Source: Aquatica leii
Lineage: Eukaryota; Arthropoda; Insecta; Coleoptera; Lampyridae
Assembly (NCBI GenBank): GCA_035610365.1
Contig: CM069432.1
Span: 163,306,035-163,370,034, forward strand
Length of the DNA stretch: 64,000 nt
Direction: 5' to 3'
How positions within the stretch are numbered: position 1 is the stretch's first letter; every line of letters starts with the position of its first letter. Position numbers and translations under genes: made by a program. Positions 1 through 11,749 of this stretch are shown here, in pieces. Below the pieces are notes generated by a model that was not told the DNA's origin, made no database searches, and saw only the letters and a program-made list of their open reading frames with translations.

Positions 1-420
1 CTTTCGACGGCGACTTCGGTTGCTGCTTAGAGGTCACTACGACCAATTGTTGTTTTTTGTCGACGGCGGCGGCGATGGATTGTTGTTTTTGCAGAGACAG
101 CGGCTTCATTTGTATTTTTTGTCGACGAGCGTGGCCGTCTTTTTCGAGGCGGTCGACGTCGATTTGTTGAGCGAAGCTTTCGCACGCTTGACAGCCGTAG
201 ACGTCGGCAAGGTATTCTTTTTCTTGCTGGCCGCCGTCTTCAAAGCGGATTTTGAAGAAGCATTTGCGCCGGCCGACAAACCGCCCGCTGCTATTTTGAA
301 CGAACCGCTCGCTCTTGATGTACTTTTTTATAGTAGTAGATGTTAATTTGGCACCTATACTAGTAAATATAAGTGTTTTTAAATGCTACATTAAAAATTA
401 CAGCACTTAATATTTTAAGA
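1..420 (-). pseudogene. Histone H1 pseudogene, 3' part, runs off the window
   Basis: Read on the minus strand, three consecutive frames give pieces of linker histone H1. The first, from about 360 down to 305, reads GAKLTSTTIKKYIKS, like the end of the globular-domain helix (family pattern AxKLAPFIKKYLKS). After a gap of roughly a dozen residues the next frame gives ASGSFKIAAG, matching the conserved GASGSFKL, followed by a tail of about 60 residues made almost only of K, A, S and T. That frame stops near position 105, and a third frame gives KQQPKSPSK. H1 binds linker DNA at the nucleosome. The lost segment and at least two frame changes make this a broken copy. It is much richer in GC than its surroundings, as histone genes usually are. 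The rest of the tail lies left of the window. A diverged repeat-borne copy cannot be excluded. Confidence 0.62.
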
Positions 421-647
421 AAAAGTTTACGTATTTAGCTTTTTTCTGTTAACCTTAAAAAATTGAATTTACTAAATATTTTTTGAATCTAATAAAATTT
501 ATCGAAGTAATCGACCAACGTGAACAAATTTCTTCTGGCAACAATGACTGTTCTCAGAGTTCTTAGTCAACATTTGTCTGAGTTAATAAATGGCAATGCA
601 TCATCGTTATTTATGTTTTATGAGCGGTGTGTTATCAATTGTTTGCA

Positions 648-1620
648 ATGAAGCGTTGGCTTAAGACAGGAACTTTTAAAAAACTACATAGGTTAACATC
701 AAGTTTACAAAGTACAGAATCAAATCCTGGACCTTCTAGTTCAGGTACAATTATTTTTTATTTTTTTTATTATGTATTATTATTATTAATCTTTTAATCT
801 TTTAATAAATATCATACAGCACAAAAAAAGAGAAAGTATGACGAAAGTTACATAGCTTTTGGATTTATGAATGCCAATAATTGCCCTCAGTGTGTTTTGT
901 GTAACAAAATTTTGCCAAACAGTTCTATGTTTTCTGCAAAAATGCTTCGTCATTTTCAATTTTTGCATCCGGAATATAAAAATAAAACGAGAGAAACTTT
1001 TAAAAACAAAAAACTTTATACTTCAAGCATCACAGACTGTTAACAAAAATGCGACCGAAGTTTCCCACATTGTTTCCTACAAAATTGCAATGACTGGAGA
1101 GGCTCACACAATAGCAGAAAAGCTCATAAAACCGTGTGCAATTAACATGGTAAAACGTATGTTGGACAAAAGGTCGGCTAAACAACTGTCCATGATACCA
1201 CTTTTGAATGATACAGTATCTCCTCGCATAAAAAATTTCTCAGATAACATAAAATCTGAGCTATCTTCTTGTCTAAAGTCTTGTGAATTTTCTCTACAAA
1301 TGGACAAATCCACTGATGTAGCAGAACTAGCAGTATTGTTAGTATTTGTACGGTATCAATACGAACATGCTATAATCTACTTATTTGTAAGTCGTTAGAA
1401 AGTAATTCCACAGGGGCGAAAATTTTCAATGTTATTAACAACTATTTTTGAGAAAATGGATTACCATGGGATTATTGCATCGATGTTTGCATTGATAAAG
1501 CAAAAATGATAGTGATAAAAACTGCAGGAGCTGTTGCAAGGATCAAAGAAATTGCTAAAAATTGCAGTAGTAGTCACTGTATAATTCACCGCCATGCATT
1601 ATATAAAGTAAAATTATGTT
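648..1620 (+). pseudogene. hAT transposase relic, ZBED5/FAM200-like
   Basis: Exon 1 (648-744) starts MKRWLKTGTFKKLHRL and ends at a GT donor. Exon 2 begins at 820 after a CAG acceptor and keeps the frame. It carries a BED-type zinc finger, CVLCNKILPNSSMFS followed by an H-x4-H pair. Around 1015 the frame shifts, and the ORF to 1398 has the central hAT region including LQMDKSTDVAELAVLLVFVR, where the first D stands at the catalytic position (family LDESTDVANLAQLLVYVR). Two more frame changes follow before ARIKEIAKNCSSSHCIIHRH at about 1535-1600, the conserved block after the second catalytic site. The hAT dimerisation domain is missing. In vertebrates this clade includes domesticated host genes, but here frameshifts show a dead copy. 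I did not find terminal repeats. Confidence 0.8.
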
Positions 1621-1629
1621 GTATATAGA

Positions 1630-2070
1630 AAAATATTATTGAAGACAATAACTATGTTAATGCCGAGTTGATGCTTATGCATACGTAAGAAAACTTTAGT
1701 TTAGGTTATAACATAGTGTTAAATTATGTTAATGCAATCAATGACCGAATCAACGATAATTGTATAGAAATTGTGGGCGATGTACTAATGTAAACGGACA
1801 AATGTACGTATTAATATACCAATACATCGATGGAAGTTGGGAAAATAATTGTGAAAGGGTAACTTGTAGGGCGAAAGTTTGATTTGGGGATGGGTGAGAT
1901 TAATATAATTCTGACGAATAGTATACTGACGTAACTTGGGAGACTAGTCAAGGGAAAACTAAAGAATGTTGTAGGTACTATAAAAGTAGAATAAGAAAGT
2001 TGTTTATTCCTGAGTAAGGCGCTAGTTGAATAAAACATTTGATACTAGTTGAATGGATGTCTAGTTATTA
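1630..2070. other. Gap between the hAT relic and the Harbinger pair
   Basis: About 440 bases of AT-rich sequence with stops in all frames. The minus-strand ORF at 1811-2038 has no family resemblance and a hydrophobic low-complexity composition, so I treat it as chance. No terminal repeats were recognised. Confidence 0.5.
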
Positions 2071-2074
2071 TAGG

Positions 2075-3594
2075 TTACTGATGCTGTGACTGCTGGCATA
2101 TGCTTCATACTAGCTCTAAAGAGTAAATTATCAATGTCTTTCATTCTACAACTTCAACTTTATTTAAGGCTTCTAACCTTTGAGCAACCAACTGCCCATA
2201 AGCAAAACATACACTACTTCTTGTTATTTTTTAGTATTTACAGCAGTTTTTTTTAATCTTGTATGATTCGTTCATACGGTTTTGCATTAAAACCACTTCT
2301 TTTTTTTAATTTTTGGCAGTATTTGTTGGTGCTTTAAATTGTTTGTCTGTACTGTTCTTGTTTGGCCTTGTTTGTGTATTCAGAATTAGTTTTTGTAGAC
2401 ACATTTGCTGCATTTGTTTTTTCCGAAGTTGCCAAAGGTTGTGTTTTAAGTCAATCTCTTTAAAAGTATCATATTCTTCTATTGTGACATTTGCTACCTC
2501 CTAAAACAGAAAATAATGTATAAAATTATTATTTTTTTTAGAATAACATAAACTGCGCTTAAACCATATAATTCTTTTACAGTTGCCAAAAACTGTACAA
2601 CACTGGAAAGAAATAGCAACACAATTTAATAGAAAATGAAATTTTCCTCCCTATCTGGGCGCAATAGATTCCAAACATGAACTTATTCAGTGTCCAATGA
2701 GCAGTGGAATAAAATTTTACAACTACAAAAAACATTTAGTGCAGTTTTAATGCCTCTGGCTAACAATGCTAACTACTCTTTGACATTTGTTGGCATTGGG
2801 TGTCAGGGTCGTATTAGCGACGATGGTGTACCGTTTTATTAAAAAGCTTAACGAGAACGCTTTATTGATTCTTGAAGATGAACCACTATCTAATAACACT
2901 AACACACCTTTACCATATGTATTTGTAGCAGCCGACGTTTTGGTTTTAGGCCCACATTTATTAAAACCATACCAAGGACAAAAAAATAGTGATCAAAGAA
3001 TCTTTAACCGATTATCACCTGTTCGACGTATCGTTGAAAATGTATTCGGAATATTAGCATCGGTTTTCCAAATATTTCAAACACCCCATGCTACCTGAAT
3101 CAGAAAAGAATAGTAAAAATTTTACTTATATCCATTTACCGCCAGACACCTTTGGTACGGAAAAATATGATAAAATTTTGTCTGACGCATGGCGAGAAGA
3201 TAGACAAGATATGTCGTTTTTTTCCTGTTAAGAAAATAACAAGGAAATTTGAACGTGAAGATTAAGATATATACTTGTTGGTATACTTAATATTTTAATA
3301 ATAAAACGATTTTTTGTACTTACCGTTGTGTTTTGACTATTTCTAAGTTCACAATTTCTATGTAGAAACTTGATCATTCTTTCAAATGCAAACCAAGTCG
3401 GAATAAAAACTTTTTTGCTGGCGGCATCGGTTTCTGATGTAGCCTTTACCTTTTTTAATATAGATCGAATGTGAACATTTGTGATTTTTTTTTAAGTTTT
3501 TGTATCCAACACTCGATATACATCTTTTCTTTGATTTTTTTCAAACATCGTAAACCACATTGCGGTTTTTGTGTTCCACATTTTTTGCGCACCA
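2075..3594 (-). pseudogene. MADF/Myb-SANT-like accessory protein of a PIF/Harbinger element, two exons
   Basis: Read on the minus strand. Exon 1 runs from about 3594 (a possible ATG, MVRKKCGTQ in one frame) to 3324 and contains KATSETDAASKKVFIPTWFAFERMIKFLHRN, given here as two pieces: KATSETDAASKKVFIPTW then FAFERMIKFLHRN. This fits the end of a MADF domain (pattern GxGTDDVYxPTWxxFExxxFL). It ends at a consensus donor, GTAAGT, whose first base is 3323. The acceptor TGTTTTAG ends at 2501. Exon 2 continues with EVANVTIEEYDTFKEI and, after a frame change, GQLVAQRLEALNKVEVVE and NLLFRASMKHMPA near 2110-2200, similar to the C-terminal region of these proteins. MADF proteins are the DNA-binding partners of PIF/Harbinger transposases. 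Frame changes in both exons show decay. The 822-base intron contains the transposase in antisense orientation. Confidence 0.65.
2583..3231 (+). pseudogene. PIF/Harbinger transposase, C-terminal exon (DDE_Tnp_4)
   Basis: The exon begins after a clear acceptor (TTCTTTTACAG, ending 2582) and closes with TAA at 3229-3231. Diagnostic blocks in order are LPKTVQHWKEIA, NFPPYLGAIDSKH (first catalytic D), FYNYKKHFSAVLMPLA, VGIGCQGRISDDGVY (second D region), LPYVFVAADVLVLGPHLLKP and RRIVENVFGILASVFQIFQT. They match the harbinger-type DDE domain nearly position for position. Family members usually have DDAF where this one reads ADVL, so the third acidic region looks damaged. There is an in-frame stop near 2635, and two frame changes (about 2790 and 3090). 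N-terminal exons were not found. The partner MADF gene surrounds this exon on the other strand. Confidence 0.85.
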
Positions 3595-3719
3595 TATCAC
3601 TGCTTAATTTTCATATATATAAATTGAAAAACTCAAACACTACGTCATTTTTTCACTTCATTTTAAACCCGCCGCTTTCTTCTTTTTGTGCTTATTTTAA
3701 CAAAATGAAGTAGGTGAAA

Positions 3720-4290
3720 TGAACACAATTACTTGCGCAGTTCGTGTAAGCGCTCCGACAAATTTGGACTTGACAAATACACCAATAATCGTGATCCCTT
3801 TGACTTGTGTCATTGTTACCGACAGAAGACGGAAACTAATCCAATATACGCTAGCGACAAATAATTATACAAATAAACTACTCACACGACATAGCAAGTA
3901 CACGCCACAAACAAATGTTGGTCAAACACGCCAGTCCGGCTTTACATGCGGCATCTACCAATTTATCGCGATGATAAAGAAATATCTAAATTGAGGATTG
4001 TTTATGATACTAGAGTAAGATCAAGATCGGATGACACCAGCGCAGAAACGCATTTTTAAATTAGAAAAAGATGCAGTAACGATATGAAAAAGATAAAGAG
4101 ATTACAGTACATGCTAAAAACATTTACTGGAAATTACGTCAGTTTTTTGCTGTTTGTTGTTGATGTTCGTTTATAACCTCACTGTTTTACTCTACTTATT
4201 TTTACAAAAAATGATTTTGCGGTTTGTATTTATTTTAAAGGTAAGTTCTTTTAATTGTTATTAAAGTTAAATATATTAAGGAAATCTTTT
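3720..4290. other. Gap; one unassigned 91-codon ORF
   Basis: The plus-strand ORF at 3719-3994 has no domain I recognise. The minus strand shows only broken continuation upstream of the MADF exon. Nothing else is supported. Confidence 0.4.
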
Positions 4291-4299
4291 GTAGTTTCT

Positions 4300-4995
4300 T
4301 ATACTGTGCTCAGCAAGTAAGTCTACACTTGCAAAGAAACGGCTTGTTTTATCGAGAGAGATTATTTGGAACATATACAGCGTTTTTAAAAGGAAACTAA
4401 AATTCACAAGGTAAAATATAATTTATTAGTACCTACAAAGAATTATTTTGTTTTACACGATTTTATTTTTATTAGGTAGTCTTTTGAAGTTCTAAAAGTA
4501 ACGTTTTAAAGGTTTTAAATCACCAGTAACAAAAGGAAAAACTTATTATAGTACATGCTGGTATGTTTACATGAATTTTTCATATTAAATTTTTCATTTA
4601 CCATTATTTATTTTAGAAGTTGAAATGTGTTTTATCGATAATGCTTTATTGATATTAAATCGGACATAATTATAAAAGGTGGATTGAGAACCAATTGCTA
4701 CCCAATTTGCTACAGAATACTGTAGTTGTAATGGGCAAACGCAAGTTACCATAACATGTCAGCTGAGAAACATCCAATTTCGACATGACAAAATAAGTAC
4801 CAGGTTAATGGAAGATCTCACATTACGAAAAATTAACAAAACGGTATTGGTTCAATGCATTTCCATGTAAAAGAAATTGCAGAGGATTACATGAAGAAGG
4901 AACATGTGGATACTGAATATGAAAAGTTTATAATACACGTAGCTGGTGATACTTCCAAAGAAGACCTCGACTGTACATCTGATTTTGAGTGCTAA
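4300..4995 (+). pseudogene. IS630/Tc1-like (DDE_3 type) transposase relic
   Basis: Three pieces in order resemble one insect transposase family. An N-terminal helix-turn-helix piece, LAKKRLVLSREIIWNIYSVF, ends at a GT donor (4410/4411). A second piece starts after an ATTTTAG acceptor near 4617 and includes YKRWIENQLLPNLLQNTVVVMG at about 4670-4735 (given as YKRWIENQLLPNLL then QNTVVVMG). This corresponds to the block ending in VVVLDNA in intact members. The C-terminus, FHVKEIAEDYMKKEHVDTEY then EKFIIHVAGDTSKEDLD, stops at 4993-4995. The usual catalytic D after VVV is replaced (MGKRK), and frame changes separate the pieces. This is a dead copy. Assignment rests on the order of these motifs only. 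Confidence 0.6.
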
Positions 4996-4999
4996 CGAA

Positions 5000-7900
5000 A
5001 CTTACTTACGTAACTGCTTAGAATATGTATTTTCTAATTTATGTAACTGAAATAATGAATTCTATAGTTTTAAGATATTAAACTAACTGTAGTTATGTTG
5101 TACTAACAAATCTTAAGCTGTTTAGTATTGTTTACTGTTTAATAAACTACTCCGTTTTTTTGTAATATTACTATTCACAAATCGTTTTAATGAAAGATTG
5201 AAAAATGAATTCTAAATTTGTCAACCTTAAATTGAGCGGCGCAATTAATAACTACTTAAAGTTTAACAAATAAGTATAGAATAACATAACCTGACTTTTA
5301 TGTTACAATTTTTAAAAAAATATAGTTTTACAGTTTTTAAATCAAACTTAAAAATAACAAAAGCATAACTAACTAAAAAATAAAACTCGAAAATGGTTTT
5401 TTAAAACTTTTTGAAAACTTATATTTTTAAGTTGGGTTTTACACTCTGACGTCACATTTCTCGCGCAGCTTGGTGTCTTCCGATATTAATCCTACTATAC
5501 TTCTCATAAACCTGGAAAAAAGTCTTTAAAAACCGTGTTTAATAAAGAATCTAAGAAAATGATTAACATCAGTAGAATTATTGAAAAATGAATTTTATTT
5601 GAACAGCTTAGTGTAAATGTGATAATTAGGAGTAAACAGAATGTTTAACTTGGGATATTTTTCACAATGCAAGTTTATTAATCTGCGTAAATTAGTCATT
5701 AGTAGTACTAGTACAAGTGACGAGTTATCGGGAAAGAGTTTTACAGTTTTAGAAATAATAGAGGTGTTGATTTAACGAATGTAATTAATTTTGTGAATTC
5801 GGTATGTATTGCCATCAAGCGTAACTTAAGGATCTATCATATATCATATCTATTATAAAAATTAAAATACTATATTTTATCTTTCAAGTTATTATATAAA
5901 TAAATAAAATAAACAACGAATGAATGGATAAGTAATTAGCTACTATCAGTAAATGTCAGCAAATTTGTTTTTTTAATATTCTTATTTATTACACTCTTTA
6001 GTTTCTTTGTAACTTCAACATATTTTTAAAATGTTATGCTTGATAAATACAATAAAATTTTAACAAAAAAACTTTTTTGTGTAAATTAGCAATAACTTTT
6101 TTACTTGAATAGAGTTTCAGACATATTTTTTTATGTTGAGATACAAATTGAAATAAGTAAATTTAATTATTATAAATATAATAGTTTCTGACAAAATAAA
6201 TTTCAAATATTAGTAAATAAGATCCAATAATTATGGCATTTAATTGCATCATAAGATATATGTATAATCTGAGTTATTATTCTAAATAGACTATTCGAAC
6301 AATTATTTTTTTAAAATTAAATAATTATTAACTTTACCTGATTAAAATTAGTTGATATTCCATCAATACTTGCAATAATTGTCAATACAAAACAGTAAAA
6401 TATGTTGCACTTCATCATTGCACTCTTGTTAGAAACACTAAACTGTCATTTCAATCCTCTTCTTGTCAATGGTAAACTAATTTAAAACAAAAGAATAACG
6501 TTTTTATATGTGTCCTTAATGTGCATTTCTGTAGAGATGGCAGGTGTATTACAAAATAAAGATAATTACGGCACTAACGTTATTATTTGGCATAAATTTT
6601 AATTATCTGGTTTAAGACGTGGGTAATTTTATGAAAAAGTTTAATTATAGGTATTTGTTCATCTTAAAAAACGTTTTTATTTTTTGTTTTAATTGCAATC
6701 TTCTAGAAATTGTAGTTAACGCAATTCCCACAGTCACCTTTTCACTATTGTACAAATGATATATGGACCGAAAAGTAATACTCCAATGATTTCGTACAAT
6801 TGTTACACAAGTTGTCAACTGATTAAAGCGTGCATCACAGAATAACCAATGATTGCTGTATGTGCTACGAAAGCAAATAAGCTTCAATGATTTATTAAAG
6901 AATAAGCGTACGCATGCACGCACGCACGCAAACATTTTCGTTTTCTTTTTATTAAAAAATAGATTAGCATATTTTTGTAATTGTCAATAACTACTCGAGA
7001 ATAATGTAACCGTTAAAAGAGTAAATATTTCTAAATGTTCTGTAATATAACGTTTAGCTTTCTATTCTTCTTTAACAAATAAGAACTGAAGGTTGCTAAA
7101 GATTTGTAACATCGAATATTTTTTTTACAATTTTTGTTTCAGAAAGTTGGTAATTGCAAAGCAATTGCGTTTTATTAATGATCTTCTGTAAAATTACAAT
7201 GATCAAATTTTAGCTGTTAAACATTAACAATTTCTTATAGAGAATTTTAAATTTGTTTGTAAAATATTGAAAATACTATGGATACACTATAATAAAGTCA
7301 TTTATTACTTGATCCGATTTCAAATTTAATTATTTCTATTATCAAAAGAAAAACGAGTAACTTAAGTACTCAAACAAAAAATTAAGCTGATTATTATAAA
7401 TACAAATTTATTGAGGTCATGAGTGCAAAAAATAGTATACGTTTAAAACAACCAATTTTGGGAAATAAAAAAATAAACATCTGTAGTTATTGCAGCAGAA
7501 TTTTATAAACTTGATGTATTAATCTTGGACCGAACGTCCTAACTACCACTTTTTTAAATCGGTTACACTACTATACATATTTGTATTAGTATATGTAAAC
7601 GGATGTAGTCGTAGTCATCATGGTTCCCTAGTTTTGTAGGATATACATTTGTCGCCTTCTGCAAGGTTCTAAAAGTTTCTGTTACATGACAATAAGAATG
7701 TACCCAAATAACAAAATTCTCGTAAAAAGATATCTTTTTAACACGATTTCTCAGGTATCAATTAGACATCATTTTGGCCACTTTTTTCATACAAAATTTG
7801 TGTTGAAAATTCCACATAAAATCGGTATCTATAAACTGCCACTTTAATTTTTGAGGCATCAAAATGATAGCATCTATAAGAAAACTGAATGTCACTGTGA

Positions 7901-8270
7901 TGCCAAAATCATATCACATAACATGATTATTCCACCATTCTGTTATCAAATTTGTATTTATTAAACTATATGTCATTAATTTTTTTTCAAAGTTTTCACT
8001 AATAACTTGCATTATTGTGTGTTTTTTTAGTGTTTAGTGTTAGTAATCACTAGGTGTGCATGTTTCATTGAAACTTAAAGTATACTACTTTTACATATCA
8101 GTGATAAATTATTTTTAATTATTATTTGTTTGTATTTGAAATTAATTATATTTTGAAGTTATACCAACAATAAAATTGGATCATTACTATCTATTTACTA
8201 TCACTTACACTATCTCAAGAAGTTCCGTTTTTGTTGAACTGGTGTTGTCCAAGTAATTTCTGATGTCAAA
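5000..8270. other. Long AT-rich gene-free stretch
   Basis: No ORF with family resemblance on either strand. A short ACGC repeat lies at about 6914-6931. The minus-strand 96-codon ORF at 6645-6935 reads through this microsatellite and has no recognisable domain. I see nothing else supportable here. Confidence 0.5.
6914..6931. repeat. Short (ACGC)n microsatellite
   Basis: Three to four consecutive units of GCAC/ACGC are visible in the sequence, in an otherwise AT-rich region. Confidence 0.8.
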
Positions 8271-8276
8271 CACTGG

Positions 8277-8531
8277 TTACAACAAATGCTCGTTATGACC
8301 TAATTTTTGTTATTGCAAAATAACCAACCGTTTCTTCAAATTGTATACACCACGATTCATCATTTCTAGTTGAATTGCACGAATTTGCTGTCTCATACTA
8401 TCTGAATTTGCAAAATGTCTGCTTATAACACAATAACAGCAGTTAACAATTCCTTTACTGGTCGGTAAATGTGTGTAGGTGCTCCATCCTGCATAAAAAT
8501 CATGTTTTCAATTTCTTCGTGAAACCGCACA
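8277..8531 (-). pseudogene. Mariner-like transposase, C-terminal relic
   Basis: Minus-strand reading gives VRFHEEIENMIFMQDGAPTH followed by IYRPVKELL, the block that contains the second catalytic D of mariner-like transposases (family pattern FMQDGAPPHxxxPVREYL). It is followed, after frame changes, by DSMRQQIRAIQLEMMNRGVY and GHNEHLL just before a stop at 8277-8279. GHxEHLL is the usual extreme C-terminus of this group. The third catalytic segment has been lost between these pieces. No inverted termini were recognised at its edges. Confidence 0.7.
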
Positions 8532-8639
8532 AAACGATTACTTTTTTGTCATGAGGGATTAGACAAAAAATGCGTACAATGAAACCTAAAATACTAATCA
8601 GTGCTGTATGCAATTAAAGAAACGGTTGGTTATTTTACA

Positions 8640-10870
8640 ACAATAAAATGGAGGTAGCCAGTACTTGACATCAGAAATCCCATTGTTTAAACAACTAGAT
8701 TCCATTTCCGTTTGGTTATATACTTGATTTGTTAAAGATATATAATAAGTTCAAATATGTATATCCTTTATTTATAATGTGATTACACTATATACTTCAC
8801 TAGTATAGAATACTACTACAAATTATTAAATAATTATAAAAAGTTACATTGACAATATGAAATAGATTGTTTGCGTAATGGTATATGAAAATCTAATTTT
8901 GATATTATATTTGAATATCTTGCTTTAGCTTCAGAATGTTTAAGTTAAATTAACATTTTTAACATATTTTATGGTATGGTTTACCGTAACTTTTATTTAT
9001 TTTCCTACTGCCAATTTAAATTTTAAATTTTAGAAGTTCTAATATTTTATACTATTTGTTAAGTATTCTCAAGTTTATAAAAGCACCTTGTAGCAAAATG
9101 AAACGGATACATCTATCAACTACTTAATTATATTGACGGTGTCTAATTGTTTAAAACACAATCTTAAGAAAAGATATATTTAATTGTGCTCAACTAAAGA
9201 CATCAATCACTTAACGTCAACAATGTATTTTTGATGAACATCGATCTAGCGACGTCTCTTTGACACTTTGTATTAGCAAGACATTAAGAAAACTAATATT
9301 AATAGTAAAATCAAGACGTCGTTTAAACCCAACTGTTACATTATATTATGGATATTTTTCAAATCACATTCAGTTATCTTGTTGATGTTTGCTTCCTCCT
9401 GCTTTAAAAGAATAGCTGAATATTTTTGCATGATTTAGAATGGAAATAGCTGAATTTTCTTTTGTCGGTTTTTTTGGAGATATTTCGCTGACACTCTTTG
9501 TTTAAATTTTTCTTTTAAATTCATTGTTTTTTCCTTTTAACATTAATTGGTAACAAATTTTACGGGACGTTGGATGCTATGTAAAAACTTTTTATTTTAA
9601 TAAATGCCGAAAACAGTTTCCTTATTTTATCTGATTTGTAATATAACGTATTTGGCTGTTACAGTATAAAAGTGTTTGTGTCTTATTGCAGTTTGTGGTA
9701 ATATTATTATTTCTATCGCGGTTGTTCTTTTTCAACGGTTTTTTGCACAACTACTTTAATACAGCGGGTTTACATAGGCAACTCGTCAAATTATTTTAGT
9801 ATAAAAAATTGCAGTAAACTGAGCGTAAAATCATTACTGAAAATTGAGGCACAACGTTTAAAAAAATAGGTATTTACTTTTACTTGACATTGTATTTGTT
9901 TTTTTATATACATTGGAATTGTTTAAAATTGCTATTTTCACTTTTAATGTGTCAATGTTAATTTGTTTAAAAGTAAAACGTGACTGCATTGTTCTCGTAT
10001 ATCAATAACGTACTTGCAAGATGTGTGCAGTGATTATTCGTTTATACAAGTATTAAGGATGTTTGTCTTTTATTACAGTAAGTAATAGTCTGATTCTTGA
10101 CGAAAATATTAAACCATTTGCTTGTGACGCTACTGAAAAATACCGTCCTCATGGTGTCGTTCAGTCGTTTAGTGTTTACTGCGACAGTTGAATGTTGGTA
10201 ATTCCAGCGGCTCCCTCGGGATATCATCCCTGATAATATAATATTGTCGCCGCCTCTAACTCATATACGTATGTTTTTTGTAGAAGTGTGTTGTTGCTCT
10301 AAATTTATATATGTTTGCTTATGTTCACAATAGAGATTTATTTATATTGTACATTCCTTTGTTGTTAGTTTTACTTATTCACCAGTACAATATACAAATT
10401 TAACAATGCATTTACGTTTGTTTAATTATAATATTATTATAATACAATGAAATTGCGTAGCATTTAAATTTAAGTACTGTTGCATTTACAATTTCTACAC
10501 TTAATGACATGTTTTACATTTGCGTGAATTGCAACATTAGGAAGAATAAGAAAAACAGTCACATTATCAAGTCTTTGCTTAAAGTCTGTTTTTCTATGTA
10601 AAAAACGAATATAAATTTTAATTCGCTTAACAAAGGCTGAGCAGAATTTCACACTGAAAAGAATTATTTGAATTTTTTTCTTTCTATTGTTACTCAAAAG
10701 TGTTCATCGTTAATGTTTTATTTTGGTTTAATTAATATAAATACGATAACGCTAACTTTAAAAATAAAACTAAATGGACTCTTAAATAATTAATCTAGGT
10801 TTTAATAGCTTTTCATGTTGTACAAACGTATGTTAGTATTGATTTAATAATTTAATGTGATTTTTATATA
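8640..10870. other. AT-rich gene-free stretch
   Basis: No coding similarity recognised. Around 10200-10255 is a short GC-richer patch (TCGCCGCCTC) with a small palindrome, GGGATATCATCCC, of unknown meaning. Confidence 0.45.
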
Positions 10871-10883
10871 CCCCTTTAAGGAA

Positions 10884-11710
10884 AAATAACTTTTGAACCA
10901 AGCATGTTACGGAAATAATGTGCGTTTTAAATGGGGTTATTTAAAGAATTTAGCAAGGTAATTTTGACCTTGAGCTGATTATCGCTTATTGCGTAACAGA
11001 CAACTCTTGTTTTTTCAAATGGGAATCTATTATTTTTATCCTTAAATATGATTAATCGATGTAATGTGTCTATGAAATCAATAAAATATTAGGTGTATTT
11101 GGAAAATGTTTAATTTAAAACGCGATTAAAAAATGAGAAGAATGGCTTTTTTGATCAGCCGATTTAACTCCAATGGATTTTTAAGGGGTTATTTAAAAAA
11201 TAAGCTATACGCACTGAATCCCGATCATTTAGAAAAATTAACACAACCTATAATAGAACAATGACATGTTGTTTCAGATGAAACAAGTTTGTATAAATAA
11301 GTTTTTAAACCGAATTCGTATGTGTTAGAAGGTTCGAGTCCAGCACTTCAAGCATGTATTACATGTAACTTTGAATTGTTAAAATATAGGTAAGTAAGGG
11401 GCGTGTTTTGTTAATACGATTAGGAGGTACTTAGATAATAAATAATTAACTCGACATTTGTGTTCAAATACTTGCATACTATGCTCAGTACTTGAATCGA
11501 ATTTTTAATTAAATCTCTTTCGACTACACATATTATTGGTTTCATAGAAAAATTACATCGATGAATCATGTTTAAAAATAAAAATACTAGGTTCTGAATT
11601 AAAAACCAATAAACAGTCCACGGCTAAAATTTACTTGTCAAATTCTTTAAATAACCCTATTTACAACGCACATTTTATTATTTCCATAACATGCATGGTT
11701 TAAAAGATAT
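10884..11710. mobile_element. Non-autonomous element with about 70-bp inverted repeats
   Basis: The left arm at 10884-10952 (containing AAGCATGTTACGGAAATAA and GGTTATTTAAAGAATTT) is matched in reverse complement by 11640-11710 (containing AAATTCTTTAAATAACC and TTATTTCCATAACATGC). The arms are about 85-90 percent identical by eye. A weaker match may extend outward to about 10866 and 11745. The interior of about 690 bases has no coding capacity, and a partial extra copy of the GGTTATTTAAA motif lies near 11178. This is the layout of a MITE. No clear target duplication was seen. Confidence 0.65.
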
Positions 11711-11749
11711 GAAGATGTTTTCATACATTTGCGTAATCTGGTGTATATA

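Noticed and set aside
3719-3994. 91-codon ORF considered as a Ulp1-type protease because of a GFTCG sequence.
   Set aside because: The catalytic His and Asp context is absent and one short motif is not enough.
6645-6935. 96-codon minus-strand ORF with Cys/Arg-rich start.
   Set aside because: The start is translated from the ACGC microsatellite and the remainder has no family resemblance.
11328-11345. GGTTCGAGTCC resembling the T-arm (B box) of a tRNA gene.
   Set aside because: No A box, acceptor stem or anticodon arm is found at the proper distance upstream, so it is a chance match or a very degraded SINE.
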